35,955 bases of DNA, taken from positions 1 to 35,955 of the forward strand of contig CACXEY010000202.1 of NCBI GenBank assembly GCA_902766695.1, in the 5' to 3' direction. This document shows, one piece after another, positions 23,121-30,035 of the stretch. The notes beneath the pieces are model-generated. The model was not told the origin of the DNA, did not search any database, and was given only the letters and a program-made list of their open reading frames with translations. Each line of letters opens with the position of its first letter. The stretch's first letter is position 1. Source of the stretch: an uncultured bacterium. Its GTDB lineage: Bacteria > Verrucomicrobiota > Kiritimatiellia > CAIQIC01 > Lenti-01. Both the position numbers and the translations under genes were made by a program.

Positions 23121-24509
23121 ATGCCATCGAACGTGAACCTGAACATCACCGCCGTGCGCGACATCACGGCCGGCCGCCTGGCGGTCAACTTCGAGAACAA
23201 CTCGGGCAAGCTGCGGAGCGGCTCGATCTCGATGGGCGGCGAAACCTTCTCCGTGAGCTTCTCGGGGAAGACCGCGACGGTGAAGAAGCAGTACGACGGG
23301 TTTTTCGGCGGATTGAAGAGTTTCTTCTGGGGCGGCACCCCCGAGGCGAAGGCGATCGAGCAGAAGATGAACGACATCATCCGCGCGAACGGCGGCCGCT
23401 CTTTCCAGATCGTCTCCAACAGCCGCGCCTACCTCGGCCACCTGATGGACAAGGCCCCCGGCGGGGACCGCCTCGAGGTCGCCGACTACGGCCTTTCGCG
23501 GAACCGCAACGCGGTGCGGGACGCCAAGCTCGTCGAGGCCCTCAACGAGAAGTACGGGGCGACGACCGGCCGGAAGCTCTTCTTCAACCAGATCGACACC
23601 TACAACTCGCTCTTCTCCATCGAGCCCTCCTCGTTCACGCCGATGCATTTCGCCGGCACGCTCCAACAAATCAGGACCGGAACCCTTCCCCTGAACACGA
23701 ACGTCTCCACCGCGGACTTCGACATGGACACGGCCAACGCGTGGAAATCCTTCCTCGCGCGCCCCGAGAACGTGGCGAAAATCGACATTCCCGGCAAGCT
23801 CCACCGCCTCCTGAACCTGCCCTCGGGGCACGTCCCCGCCAAGCAGACCGGATGGGAGGCGACCTTCGCCAACGCCGCCGACAAGGACGAGGCGCTCGCC
23901 CAGTTCGTCCTCAAGAACCTTCCCAAAAGCTCGAAGGACATCTCCCCGGACGACTTCAAGGACCTCTGCTCCCGCGTGAAACGCTTCGCGGAGCTGAGCT
24001 CCCTGCCCGAGGGGGAGGACAAGAAGCGGCAGCTGGAGGAATTCTTCAAGCGCGAGAACTGGCTCGGCACCGCCGAAGACGGCAAGCTCGACGAGCTGCG
24101 GGCCGACGAGTCCTACAAAGACTGCACGGAGGAGGAAATCCAGGGCCTGTTCGAGTATTACACGCCCACGGACCGCTGCCAGCGCTACATCACCTTCAGC
24201 AACGTCTTCACGAACGCGATGTTCCGCCAGACGAGCAAGATGGGCCTCGAATTCTTCAAGGAGCAGGGCATACCGGTCCTCTTCCAGTACGCGGACAACA
24301 CCGGCAAGTCGATGGAGGGCCGCTTCTGCGCCGAAGTGAAGGGCGAGGCCTCCAAGCGCAGCCTCGACGACATCCGCCGCTCCGGCGGCTCCCCCATCAC
24401 CTATTCCGAGATGCGCCGCGCGGCGAAGATCTCGAAGGCGGCCTCCCTTCTCCCGGACGACCGCCTCGCCACCACCCCCATCGTCTTCACCCCCGGCGCC
24501 AAGACCTGA
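23121..24509 (+). CDS. Candidate type III secretion substrate, 462 aa, unknown family
   Basis: I do not recognise a domain. The N-terminal ~30 residues are Asn/Thr/Ile-rich with few charges (MPSNVNLNITAVRDITAGRL), as in many type III signals, and there is no Sec signal or membrane helix. Residues ~1-60 look beta-rich (SISMGGETFSVSFSGKTATV), followed by an aromatic stretch YDGFFGGLKSFFWGG and a helix AIEQKMNDIIRANGG. The middle is mostly helical and charged (KDLCSRVKRFAELSSLPEGEDKKRQLEEFFKRE). Near the C-terminus are GIPVLFQYADNTGKSMEGRF and SPITYSEMRRAAKISKA. The gene follows the CesT-like gene by 22 bases and has its own AAAGGAG ribosome site. The effector role is inferred from the chaperone, the shared promoter motif and the N-terminal composition. 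Confidence 0.55.
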   Translation: MPSNVNLNITAVRDITAGRLAVNFENNSGKLRSGSISMGGETFSVSFSGKTATVKKQYDGFFGGLKSFFWGGTPEAKAIEQKMNDIIRANGGRSFQIVSNSRAYLGHLMDKAPGGDRLEVADYGLSRNRNAVRDAKLVEALNEKYGATTGRKLFFNQIDTYNSLFSIEPSSFTPMHFAGTLQQIRTGTLPLNTNVSTADFDMDTANAWKSFLARPENVAKIDIPGKLHRLLNLPSGHVPAKQTGWEATFANAADKDEALAQFVLKNLPKSSKDISPDDFKDLCSRVKRFAELSSLPEGEDKKRQLEEFFKRENWLGTAEDGKLDELRADESYKDCTEEEIQGLFEYYTPTDRCQRYITFSNVFTNAMFRQTSKMGLEFFKEQGIPVLFQYADNTGKSMEGRFCAEVKGEASKRSLDDIRRSGGSPITYSEMRRAAKISKAASLLPDDRLATTPIVFTPGAKT

Positions 24510-24530
24510 CCGCCCGCCGCGCCCGCTTCA

Positions 24531-24562
24531 CGCCCCGGAACTTCCGGCAAGCGGCCGGGGCG
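24531..24562 (+). other. Hairpin after the candidate effector gene
   Basis: CGCCCCGG (24531-24538) and CCGGGGCG (24555-24562) form an 8-bp stem with a 16-base loop, beginning 22 bases after the stop. There is no T-run, so a terminator role is unsure. Confidence 0.35.
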
Positions 24563-24583
24563 CGCTCCGGGGGTGCCATGGGG

Positions 24584-24701
24584 TTGTCAGGTGAAAACAT
24601 TGTTTTTGCATGGTGCGGCGGGCCGACCTCCGGGCGGCCCGTCACAGGCCATCCTTTCGCACGGCCCGCCCGGAGGTCGGGTCGGCGGGAGCGCCTGACA
24701 A
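24584..24701. repeat. 118-bp element with nested inverted repeats
   Basis: The ends are perfect 8-bp inverted repeats, TTGTCAGG (24584-24591) and CCTGACAA (24694-24701). Inside is a long imperfect inverted repeat, 24620-24642 against 24661-24683, pairing at 20 of 23 positions around an 18-base loop. It contains no gene. The layout fits a MITE- or REP-like mobile repeat, or a large stable hairpin in the 3' region of two convergent genes. Confidence 0.55.
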
Positions 24702-24856
24702 GAAATCGCCAGATTTTCCCCGGACAACTCCCATGTCATTATCCATGGCCGAAACGATATACCGCTCCAGGTGCCGCAGAAAAGCAAGTGGACGGTACAC
24801 GTTCCGGGGGGGCGCATTTGCAGCGCCTTTCGGTCAGGCCGCGGGGAACCGGAACG

Positions 24857-25372
24857 TCAATCCGCGCCGATGCCCTGGAGGATGCCGAGCATGCCCGTCG
24901 CGGCGATGTCGTCGACGATCAGGCCGTCGCCGTCGAACTTGTAGAAGTTCATGACGCTGGTGGAGAACGTCCGCCCGTTGGGTTCGACGCCCGCGAAGGG
25001 CCGCGGCCCCGTGAACGTCCCGGAGCACGTCCACCGCACGGCGACCGTCTGCTCGTCGGCGACCATTTCCTCGAGCTTCCATTGCACGTCCGGGAAGCTC
25101 TCCCGCATCATCGACACGACGGAGAGATACCCTTCCGCGCCGTACAGCGGCTCGGGCGAAACCGGCGTCGCGAAGGCGGCCTTCCCGGAAATGAGCTTCC
25201 GGCCCAGTTCCAGGTCGTTGGCGTTGATGCACTCCTCGAAGCGCCGCATCGCCTCGCGGTTCCGCTCGGTTCTCCGGGCGCTGTCCCCGTCGCCGCAGGA
25301 GCATCCGGCGGCCAGCAGGAGCGCCGCCGAAACGCACATGGCGAAAAGGGATGCTTTTGCAAAGGTTTTCAT
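24857..25372 (-). CDS. SnoaL-like (NTF2-fold) lipoprotein
   Basis: The 171-aa product starts with a lipoprotein signal: Lys-containing N-terminus, hydrophobic FAMCVSAALLLAAGCSC with the lipobox AAGC (Cys24). The mature part matches the SnoaL/ester-cyclase type of NTF2-like domain: REAMRRFEECINANDLELGRKLIS at the start, MMRESFPDVQWKLEEMVADEQTVAVRWTCSGTFTG in the middle and ISDDIAAT-like IVDDIAATGMLGILQGIG at the end. Such proteins often bind small hydrophobic compounds; no catalytic assignment is possible. It is the last gene of the marR-cupin-SnoaL set, 46 bases after the cupin. ATG 25372 has AAAGGA upstream. Confidence 0.83.
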   Translation of the reverse strand: MKTFAKASLFAMCVSAALLLAAGCSCGDGDSARRTERNREAMRRFEECINANDLELGRKLISGKAAFATPVSPEPLYGAEGYLSVVSMMRESFPDVQWKLEEMVADEQTVAVRWTCSGTFTGPRPFAGVEPNGRTFSTSVMNFYKFDGDGLIVDDIAATGMLGILQGIGAD

Positions 25373-25418
25373 GGTCGATGTCCTTTCGTTGCCGGTTGCC
25401 GCAGTTGCGCGGGAGCCC

Positions 25419-25868
25419 CTACCACCGGACCGGATCGGGCAGGATCGTGCCGTCGGAGGGGGTGACCGAGCCGGGGGCGGCGGCGACGTACTGGATGCAG
25501 AGCATCACGAGCGGCGCGTCGCCGGTGTTGCGGACCGCGCGCTTGCCGGCCGGGGAGACGCGGACCACGCTGCCTTCCTTCACGGGGATGTTGCGGCCGT
25601 CCACCTGGTATTCGCCGGTGCCGGAGAGGAGGAAGTACAGCTCCTCGTGGTCCTTGTGGACGTGGTAGAAGCCGCCCTCCGTTCCGGGCGCGAACACCTG
25701 CAGCGAGAAGTCCGCGCCGCCCGCCTTCACGGCCGCGCCGCCGAAGACCTTGCCGGGGATTTTCACGCCGGGGCCGAGTTCGAGCACGTAGTCGGAGAGT
25801 TCCGCGAGCGGGCCGAGGTCGATGGCGGTCGCGTTGGAGAGGTCGGCGGTGGTTTTGATTTCTTTCAT
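25419..25868 (-). CDS. Cupin-domain protein
   Basis: This 149-aa single-domain cupin is a small beta-barrel likely to bind a metal. Motif 1 is partly visible as GGFYHVHKDHEELYFLLSGTGEYQVDG, with His residues in HVHKDHEE and the trailing Glu; motif 2 is VKEGSVVRVSPAGKRAVRNTGDAPLVM, whose metal His is replaced by Arg in the PAGKRAVRN segment. The function is unknown; cupins beside marR genes often handle quinones or aromatic compounds. Its ATG overlaps the stop of marR (25865-25868, ATGA on the minus strand), so translation is coupled. Confidence 0.87.
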   Translation of the reverse strand: MKEIKTTADLSNATAIDLGPLAELSDYVLELGPGVKIPGKVFGGAAVKAGGADFSLQVFAPGTEGGFYHVHKDHEELYFLLSGTGEYQVDGRNIPVKEGSVVRVSPAGKRAVRNTGDAPLVMLCIQYVAAAPGSVTPSDGTILPDPVRW

Positions 25869-26314
25869 GGTTGGGTCCTTTCGGGTTTGGGGTTTTCAAA
25901 GCCGGCGAGCATTTTGGAAAGGGCGGCTTCGAGGCGCCGCGCGTCGGCCGGGGAGAGCCCCGCGTAGGCCCGCCCGGCGAGACGGCGGGAAATCGACTCG
26001 AAAGCCGGCCGCAGTTTTTCCCCTTCCGCCGTCAGCCGCACGATCTGGCAGCGCGCGTCGAGGGGCGATTGCGAACGGCGGACGAGCCCCATCCGTTCGA
26101 GCTTGCCGACGAGGACGGTCATGGTCGGCTTCGTCCGCCGCGCGAAGGCGGCGAGCTCGTGCATCGTCGCCTCCTTTTGCCGGAAGAGCAGCGCGAGCAC
26201 GTCCCCGTGCGACGGCACGACGCCCTTCAGCCCCGCCGCCGCGAGCTCGGCGGCGATCCACTTGTCAGCCGCCTCGTGGATGCGGGAAACCAGCATGATG
26301 GCATTGCGTTGCAT
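25865..26314 (-). CDS. MarR-family transcriptional regulator
   Basis: The 149-aa winged-helix regulator has typical MarR features: an N-terminal dimerisation helix, PSHGDVLALLFRQKEATMHELAAFARRTKPTMTVLVGKLERMGLVRRSQSPLDARCQIVRLTAEGEKL, which spans the recognition helix (TKPTMTVLVGKLERMG) and the wing (SPLDARCQIVRLT). MarR proteins usually repress their own operon until a phenolic or oxidant ligand binds. A perfect inverted repeat lies within its own promoter, so autorepression is likely. The promoter leaves at most a couple of bases before ATG 26314, so the mRNA may be leaderless. The operon continues with the cupin (overlapping) and the SnoaL lipoprotein. Confidence 0.92.
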   Translation of the reverse strand: MQRNAIMLVSRIHEAADKWIAAELAAAGLKGVVPSHGDVLALLFRQKEATMHELAAFARRTKPTMTVLVGKLERMGLVRRSQSPLDARCQIVRLTAEGEKLRPAFESISRRLAGRAYAGLSPADARRLEAALSKMLAGFENPKPERTQP

Positions 26315-26322
26315 GGGCGGGA

Positions 26323-26351
26323 GAATAAGTTAGATGTCTAACCAATGTCAA
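26323..26351 (-). promoter_or_regulatory. marR promoter with an operator in the spacer
   Basis: On the minus strand TTGACA (26351-26346) and TTATTC (26328-26323) are 17 bases apart. The perfect inverted repeat GTTAGA-TG-TCTAAC (plus strand 26329-26342) fills most of the spacer and has the TTAG-N4-CTAA form of many MarR operators. A bound repressor would block RNA polymerase. The predicted start of transcription is at or next to the ATG. Confidence 0.75.
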
Positions 26352-26752
26352 GCGGAAAGAACGTCTCCCGCCACCCGTCGGGGCGCATCTCCGGTTCGTG
26401 CAAGGGGCGGCCCATCAGAAGCTGCATTTTTCCGGCCCTTCGGGGGGGGTAGTGGACGGGGAATGATAGCCGTAAGTGTGCAAAGAGGTATATCGGAAAA
26501 AGGAGAGAGCGCCAGCAATCGCCCCCCTCCGAGAGGGGGGACGAATGCTTGCGCGCACCCCATGCCCTGAATACGGCCCCCCTCGTCGCAATCCATGTAA
26601 AGCCCCCTAAGAACCAACTTTCTTGCAATCGTTGGGAAACCGGCGGCGGGCGGCGGGGCGGCGGGTTGTGCAAAATCCGGGTGCGGGCGGTTGGAAAAAG
26701 GTTGGCTTTCCGGGGCGTTTCCGCCATGATGCGCGGCGTGGACGGGTCCGGG
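26352..26752. other. Intergenic region before the 932-aa gene
   Basis: I see no convincing gene. A perfect 8-bp GC hairpin, CCCCCCTC (26522-26529) and GAGGGGGG (26533-26540), lies in a stretch that resembles part of the region before the CesT-like gene (shared CCGAGAGGGG and TGCTTGCGC strings). The last part, 26620-26752, is G-rich. Confidence 0.5.
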
Positions 26753-26778
26753 TGTAACCTCCCGGGGCGCCGCGTGTA
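26753..26778 (+). promoter_or_regulatory. Shared bipartite motif TGTAACC-N13-CGTGTA (copy 2)
   Basis: TGTAACC (26753-26759) and CGTGTA (26773-26778) have exactly the same 13-base spacing as at 22569-22594; the base after TGTAACC is T in both. The motif ends 51 bases before the ATG of the 932-aa gene, nearly the same as the 48 bases before the CesT-like gene. Both leaders are A/C-rich. Confidence 0.65.
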
Positions 26779-26829
26779 GACGGGGCGGAAACCAACCGAA
26801 AACCACTTCCAACAAAAAAGGACACCATC

Positions 26830-29628
26830 ATGGCCATCGAAATCACCAACGGGTTCACGACCTTCAACACGTTCGTGCAGTTCGCGGAGCACCGGAACGG
26901 AGCCGGGCTCAAGGAGGACGTCGCCAAGGCCGTCCTGGACATCGACCAGCGGCACATTTCCACCGTGACGGTCTCTTCCGCCAGCTCGACGAACGCCGGC
27001 TGGTTCTCCCGCACCGGCAACGACAAGATCGACAACGACCGCACCCGCGACATCTTCAAGGCCGCCATCGCCAAGATGTTCGGCGGCGAAAAGAAAATAC
27101 CCTCCGAGGTCGTCAAGGCCATGGAAATGGAGAATTACGGCCAAGGCAAGCCGCTGACCGCCCGCCGCATCCTGCTGGTCAAGGCCGCCATCGACAAGAC
27201 GGACGCCCCCATCCGCGCGGCCGCGATGCATCTGCGCACCACCGGGCAGAAGGTCTTCGACAAGCTCCAGCCCGAAACCCAGGCCGCCCTCGCCGCCAAG
27301 GGCTACACGAAGGCCGAGCTACCCCTCATTGCCTGCGCGGTCCGGGCGTACGCCAAGTCGCAGAACGTCTCCGAGTCGATGGCGCTGGCCGAGGTCACGA
27401 CCGCCGGCACCAAGGCCAACCGCCTCGCCTCCTACGGGGGCCGCTTCCTGGCCAGTTCGAGGAACTTCGCACAGGGCCTGCGCCTGATCGACTCGTTCGA
27501 CGCGTGGTACACGGACCTGCGCAACTTCAAGAACGCGCACTTCGACAACCGCGGCGGCGACACGCCCACCAAGCTCCACGTCGACGGCAACGTCACCTCC
27601 AACGACCAGCGCCTCGGCCTGGAGGCGATGGTCTTCCAGCACATCGCCGCCGACCGCTCCATCGACCTCTCGAAGTCGGGCGAGGAGGTGTTCGGCATGA
27701 AGAACAACGCCGCGATGCGCTTCTTCGGCCGCAACATGCACCAGAGCGTCCTCGGCACGGTCGTGAACGTGCCGTCCGCGAAGCGCGGGGTCATCTTCGC
27801 CGCCGTGGACGCCTTCCAGCCGCTCTTCCGCGACGAGGCGCAGGCCGAAGCCAAGAAGGGCCTCGGCACCGCCGCCTGGAAGATCAAGGACGCGCAGCTG
27901 TTCGTCTCGCGCTGCGCCGCGCACCTCGACGAGCTCTACTCCCTCATGGCCAAGGGCCGGCTGACCGCGAAGAACATCTTCAAGATCTGCTTCCCCGACA
28001 TCCGCAAGCCCGGCAAGTGCGACCTCCGGGCCCTCAACGCCGGCCTCGCCGACATCAACGACCGCGTCACGGCCGGGGTGGGCGCCGGGAACGACAACGG
28101 CGCCACGCTCAAGATGCTCGGCACCGGCTGCACCGCCGACGAGGTCATCCGCTTCTACCAGGACGGCACCCAGCCGCCGAAGCGCCCCTACACGACCGAT
28201 TGGTCCATGCCCCTCAACCAGTACAACGGCGGCGGCTTCGCCCAGATGCGCGAGGACCTCGCCCGCACCTACAACTACTCCCCCATCGTCGACGGCGAGC
28301 CCGACACGGACCATCCGCTCGTGCCCGAGGACCAGGTCCAGAACAACCTCGCCTTCCCCGACGGCACCCGCCTCGCCTGCAGCGGCCGGGCCGAACACCG
28401 CGCCAACCTCGCCCTGGCCGAGGACAAGATCAAGGCCCTCTGCGGCGACGCCCACCCCTTCCAGGCGGAAGTCCTCGCGTTCTGCCTGACCCAGGCCGGC
28501 AAGAGCCAGATCCGCCACGCCCTCCACGCCCACGGTATCGACAACGCCGAACACGCCATCGCCGACATGTCCCTCTCCCGCGACGCCATCACCGGCGCCG
28601 TCACCATCCACTACTCCAGCCCCGCGTCCCTGCCGGTGCACTTCGGCTGGACCACCACCGTCAACGTCGACGGCACCACCGTCAGCACCCCGATGCGGGT
28701 CGAAACCCCCATCCGGCAGATGGGCCTCGAACAGGCCAAGGAGCTGGTCAAGGCGGCCGCCGACCAGCTCGACTACGACGTCCCCAGGGAAAACCTCGCC
28801 GTCTGCGCCGAACTCCTCGCCCAGAACGCCACCGGCCTGCTGCCCCGCTACGTCAAGATCCTCACCCAGTTCATCGTCCGGCTCCCGCTCGACGACGAAA
28901 ACGCGGACATCTCCCGCCAGAAAGCCGCCGAGACCGCCAACAGCCTGCGGACCACCCGCAGCTTCGGCTTCGGCGACCCCCGCCTCAAGGACATCGAGGA
29001 CGCCCTCAAGGCCCACCACAACACCTACATCGCCGCCCAACTGGCCAAGAACCCGTTCCCCGTGGCGGGGGTGAACGGCGCGCCGAACATCTCCGACGGG
29101 ATGACGAGCGACGTCTCCCGCTCCCACTTCACCATCAACGGCCAGCGCTTCGCCAAGAACGCGGAGACCGACCACCCGGCCATCTACGCCGCCTTCAAGC
29201 AGGCCCTTCCCGCCGAAAAGGCACAGAAAGCCGTCTCCTCCCTCATGCACCAGGGCGGATTGGGCGACCTGACCATGACCATGATGCAATCCCCCATCTA
29301 TCCCGACGGCGACGGCGAACCCGACGAGCTGTACAAACTGCCCGGCGCCAAACTGCTCTTCCAGCGCGACATGACCGGGAACGGGGTTTTCACCAAGCCG
29401 CAGTTCGACCCCAACCAGGAACTGTACTACGACCTGGAAGTCACGCCCGACGGCAACACCGCCGTCGTCACCATGCGCATGGAAAGCCGCGTGATGATGG
29501 GCCACCGCGAGGACGTCGACGAAGGCTTCGGCCGCTTCCAGCTCAGCCAGCAGCTGACGATCGACCTTCGCCCGGACGTCCCGGTCGTTACCGACGTCAA
29601 GCTCTCGCAGTTCCTCCTCGCCCAATAA
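26830..29628 (+). CDS. Large cytosolic protein of unknown family, candidate secretion substrate, 932 aa
   Basis: I recognise no named domain. There is no signal peptide or membrane helix. The start MAIEITNGFTTFNTFVQF is rich in Thr, Asn and Ile with few charges, in the manner of type III substrates. The N-terminal region parallels the 462-aa candidate effector in outline: beta-like start, then STNAGWFSRTGNDK, then a helix DIFKAAIAKMFGGEKKIPSEVVKAMEMENYGQGKPLTARRI. Long helical segments and a beta-rich C-terminus (YYDLEVTPDGNTAVVTMRMESRV ending QLTIDLRPDVPVVTDVKL) follow. Upstream is the same bipartite motif as at the CesT-like gene; no chaperone gene is adjacent. AAAAGGA lies before ATG 26830. 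The effector role is an inference and could be wrong. Confidence 0.5.
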   Translation: MAIEITNGFTTFNTFVQFAEHRNGAGLKEDVAKAVLDIDQRHISTVTVSSASSTNAGWFSRTGNDKIDNDRTRDIFKAAIAKMFGGEKKIPSEVVKAMEMENYGQGKPLTARRILLVKAAIDKTDAPIRAAAMHLRTTGQKVFDKLQPETQAALAAKGYTKAELPLIACAVRAYAKSQNVSESMALAEVTTAGTKANRLASYGGRFLASSRNFAQGLRLIDSFDAWYTDLRNFKNAHFDNRGGDTPTKLHVDGNVTSNDQRLGLEAMVFQHIAADRSIDLSKSGEEVFGMKNNAAMRFFGRNMHQSVLGTVVNVPSAKRGVIFAAVDAFQPLFRDEAQAEAKKGLGTAAWKIKDAQLFVSRCAAHLDELYSLMAKGRLTAKNIFKICFPDIRKPGKCDLRALNAGLADINDRVTAGVGAGNDNGATLKMLGTGCTADEVIRFYQDGTQPPKRPYTTDWSMPLNQYNGGGFAQMREDLARTYNYSPIVDGEPDTDHPLVPEDQVQNNLAFPDGTRLACSGRAEHRANLALAEDKIKALCGDAHPFQAEVLAFCLTQAGKSQIRHALHAHGIDNAEHAIADMSLSRDAITGAVTIHYSSPASLPVHFGWTTTVNVDGTTVSTPMRVETPIRQMGLEQAKELVKAAADQLDYDVPRENLAVCAELLAQNATGLLPRYVKILTQFIVRLPLDDENADISRQKAAETANSLRTTRSFGFGDPRLKDIEDALKAHHNTYIAAQLAKNPFPVAGVNGAPNISDGMTSDVSRSHFTINGQRFAKNAETDHPAIYAAFKQALPAEKAQKAVSSLMHQGGLGDLTMTMMQSPIYPDGDGEPDELYKLPGAKLLFQRDMTGNGVFTKPQFDPNQELYYDLEVTPDGNTAVVTMRMESRVMMGHREDVDEGFGRFQLSQQLTIDLRPDVPVVTDVKLSQFLLAQ

Positions 29629-29637
29629 GGGCAAAAA

Positions 29638-29666
29638 GGGCCGCCTCCCGCCCGCCTGCGCGGCCC
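29638..29666 (+). terminator. Possible terminator hairpin after the 932-aa gene
   Basis: GGGCCGC (29638-29644) and GCGGCCC (29660-29666) form a 7-bp stem with a 15-base loop, starting 10 bases after the stop. There is no T-run. Confidence 0.35.
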
Positions 29667-29707
29667 CTGCCACGCCCCGCCCGCGGGGCGCACCGCAATC
29701 CTCTCCA

Positions 29708-29889
29708 TCCGCCCTCCATCCGCATAGGCGCGGCAAGATGCCGCACCCCCGGAAGCGGCGCAGGGGCTTCTGAACAAGCAGCGCGGGGCTTTCGGAGGGG
29801 CGGCTTCCAGGCGCGTAGCTGGATGTGAGATTATGGAAAACATTGGTTTTTCGCTTGTTTTCCGCTTTCCGGGCGTCTTGCGGGCGGGC
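29708..29889 (-). repeat. ~180-bp intergenic repeat, copy C (inverted)
   Basis: Read on the minus strand, this stretch matches 34751-34929 over its length with scattered differences: shared cores include AACAAGCGAAAA, CCAATGTTTTC, TAATCTCA, TGGAAGCCGCCCC, TTCCGGGGGTGCGGCATC and GCGGATGGAGGGCGG. It has no open frame that persists between copies, so it is a non-coding dispersed repeat. Confidence 0.85.
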
Positions 29890-30035
29890 TGGTTGCGGCC
29901 CGGGAGGGCAGGCGCTTTTCCTTCCGCCTTCCCGGCGAAGGAGAAAAAGGCCGCCCTCCCCGCGGCAGGAACCTCTTTGGCATTCGTTGGCCCGGCCAAG
30001 GAGGCAGTGGGGAGGGCGGCGGATGGATTGGGGGG

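Larger units (their letters stand above)
29629..30035. other. Convergent intergenic region with hairpin and repeat
   Basis: No gene is supported. The hairpin at 29638-29666 and the inverted copy of the ~180-bp repeat (29708-29889) fill most of the space. The rest, about 29890-30035, has no clear feature. Confidence 0.55.

Noticed and set aside
25822-26341. Plus-strand frames opposite marR
   Set aside because: The minus-strand marR frame has a clear winged-helix signature, operator and promoter.
26348-26815. Minus-strand frame of 155 codons upstream of the 932-aa gene
   Set aside because: It has no motif, runs through the hairpin and promoter motif, and is Pro/Arg-rich like other shadows.
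29427-29999. 190-codon minus-strand frame across the 932-aa gene end and repeat copy C
   Set aside because: Repeat-derived translation similar to that from copy B, overlapping a better-supported gene.
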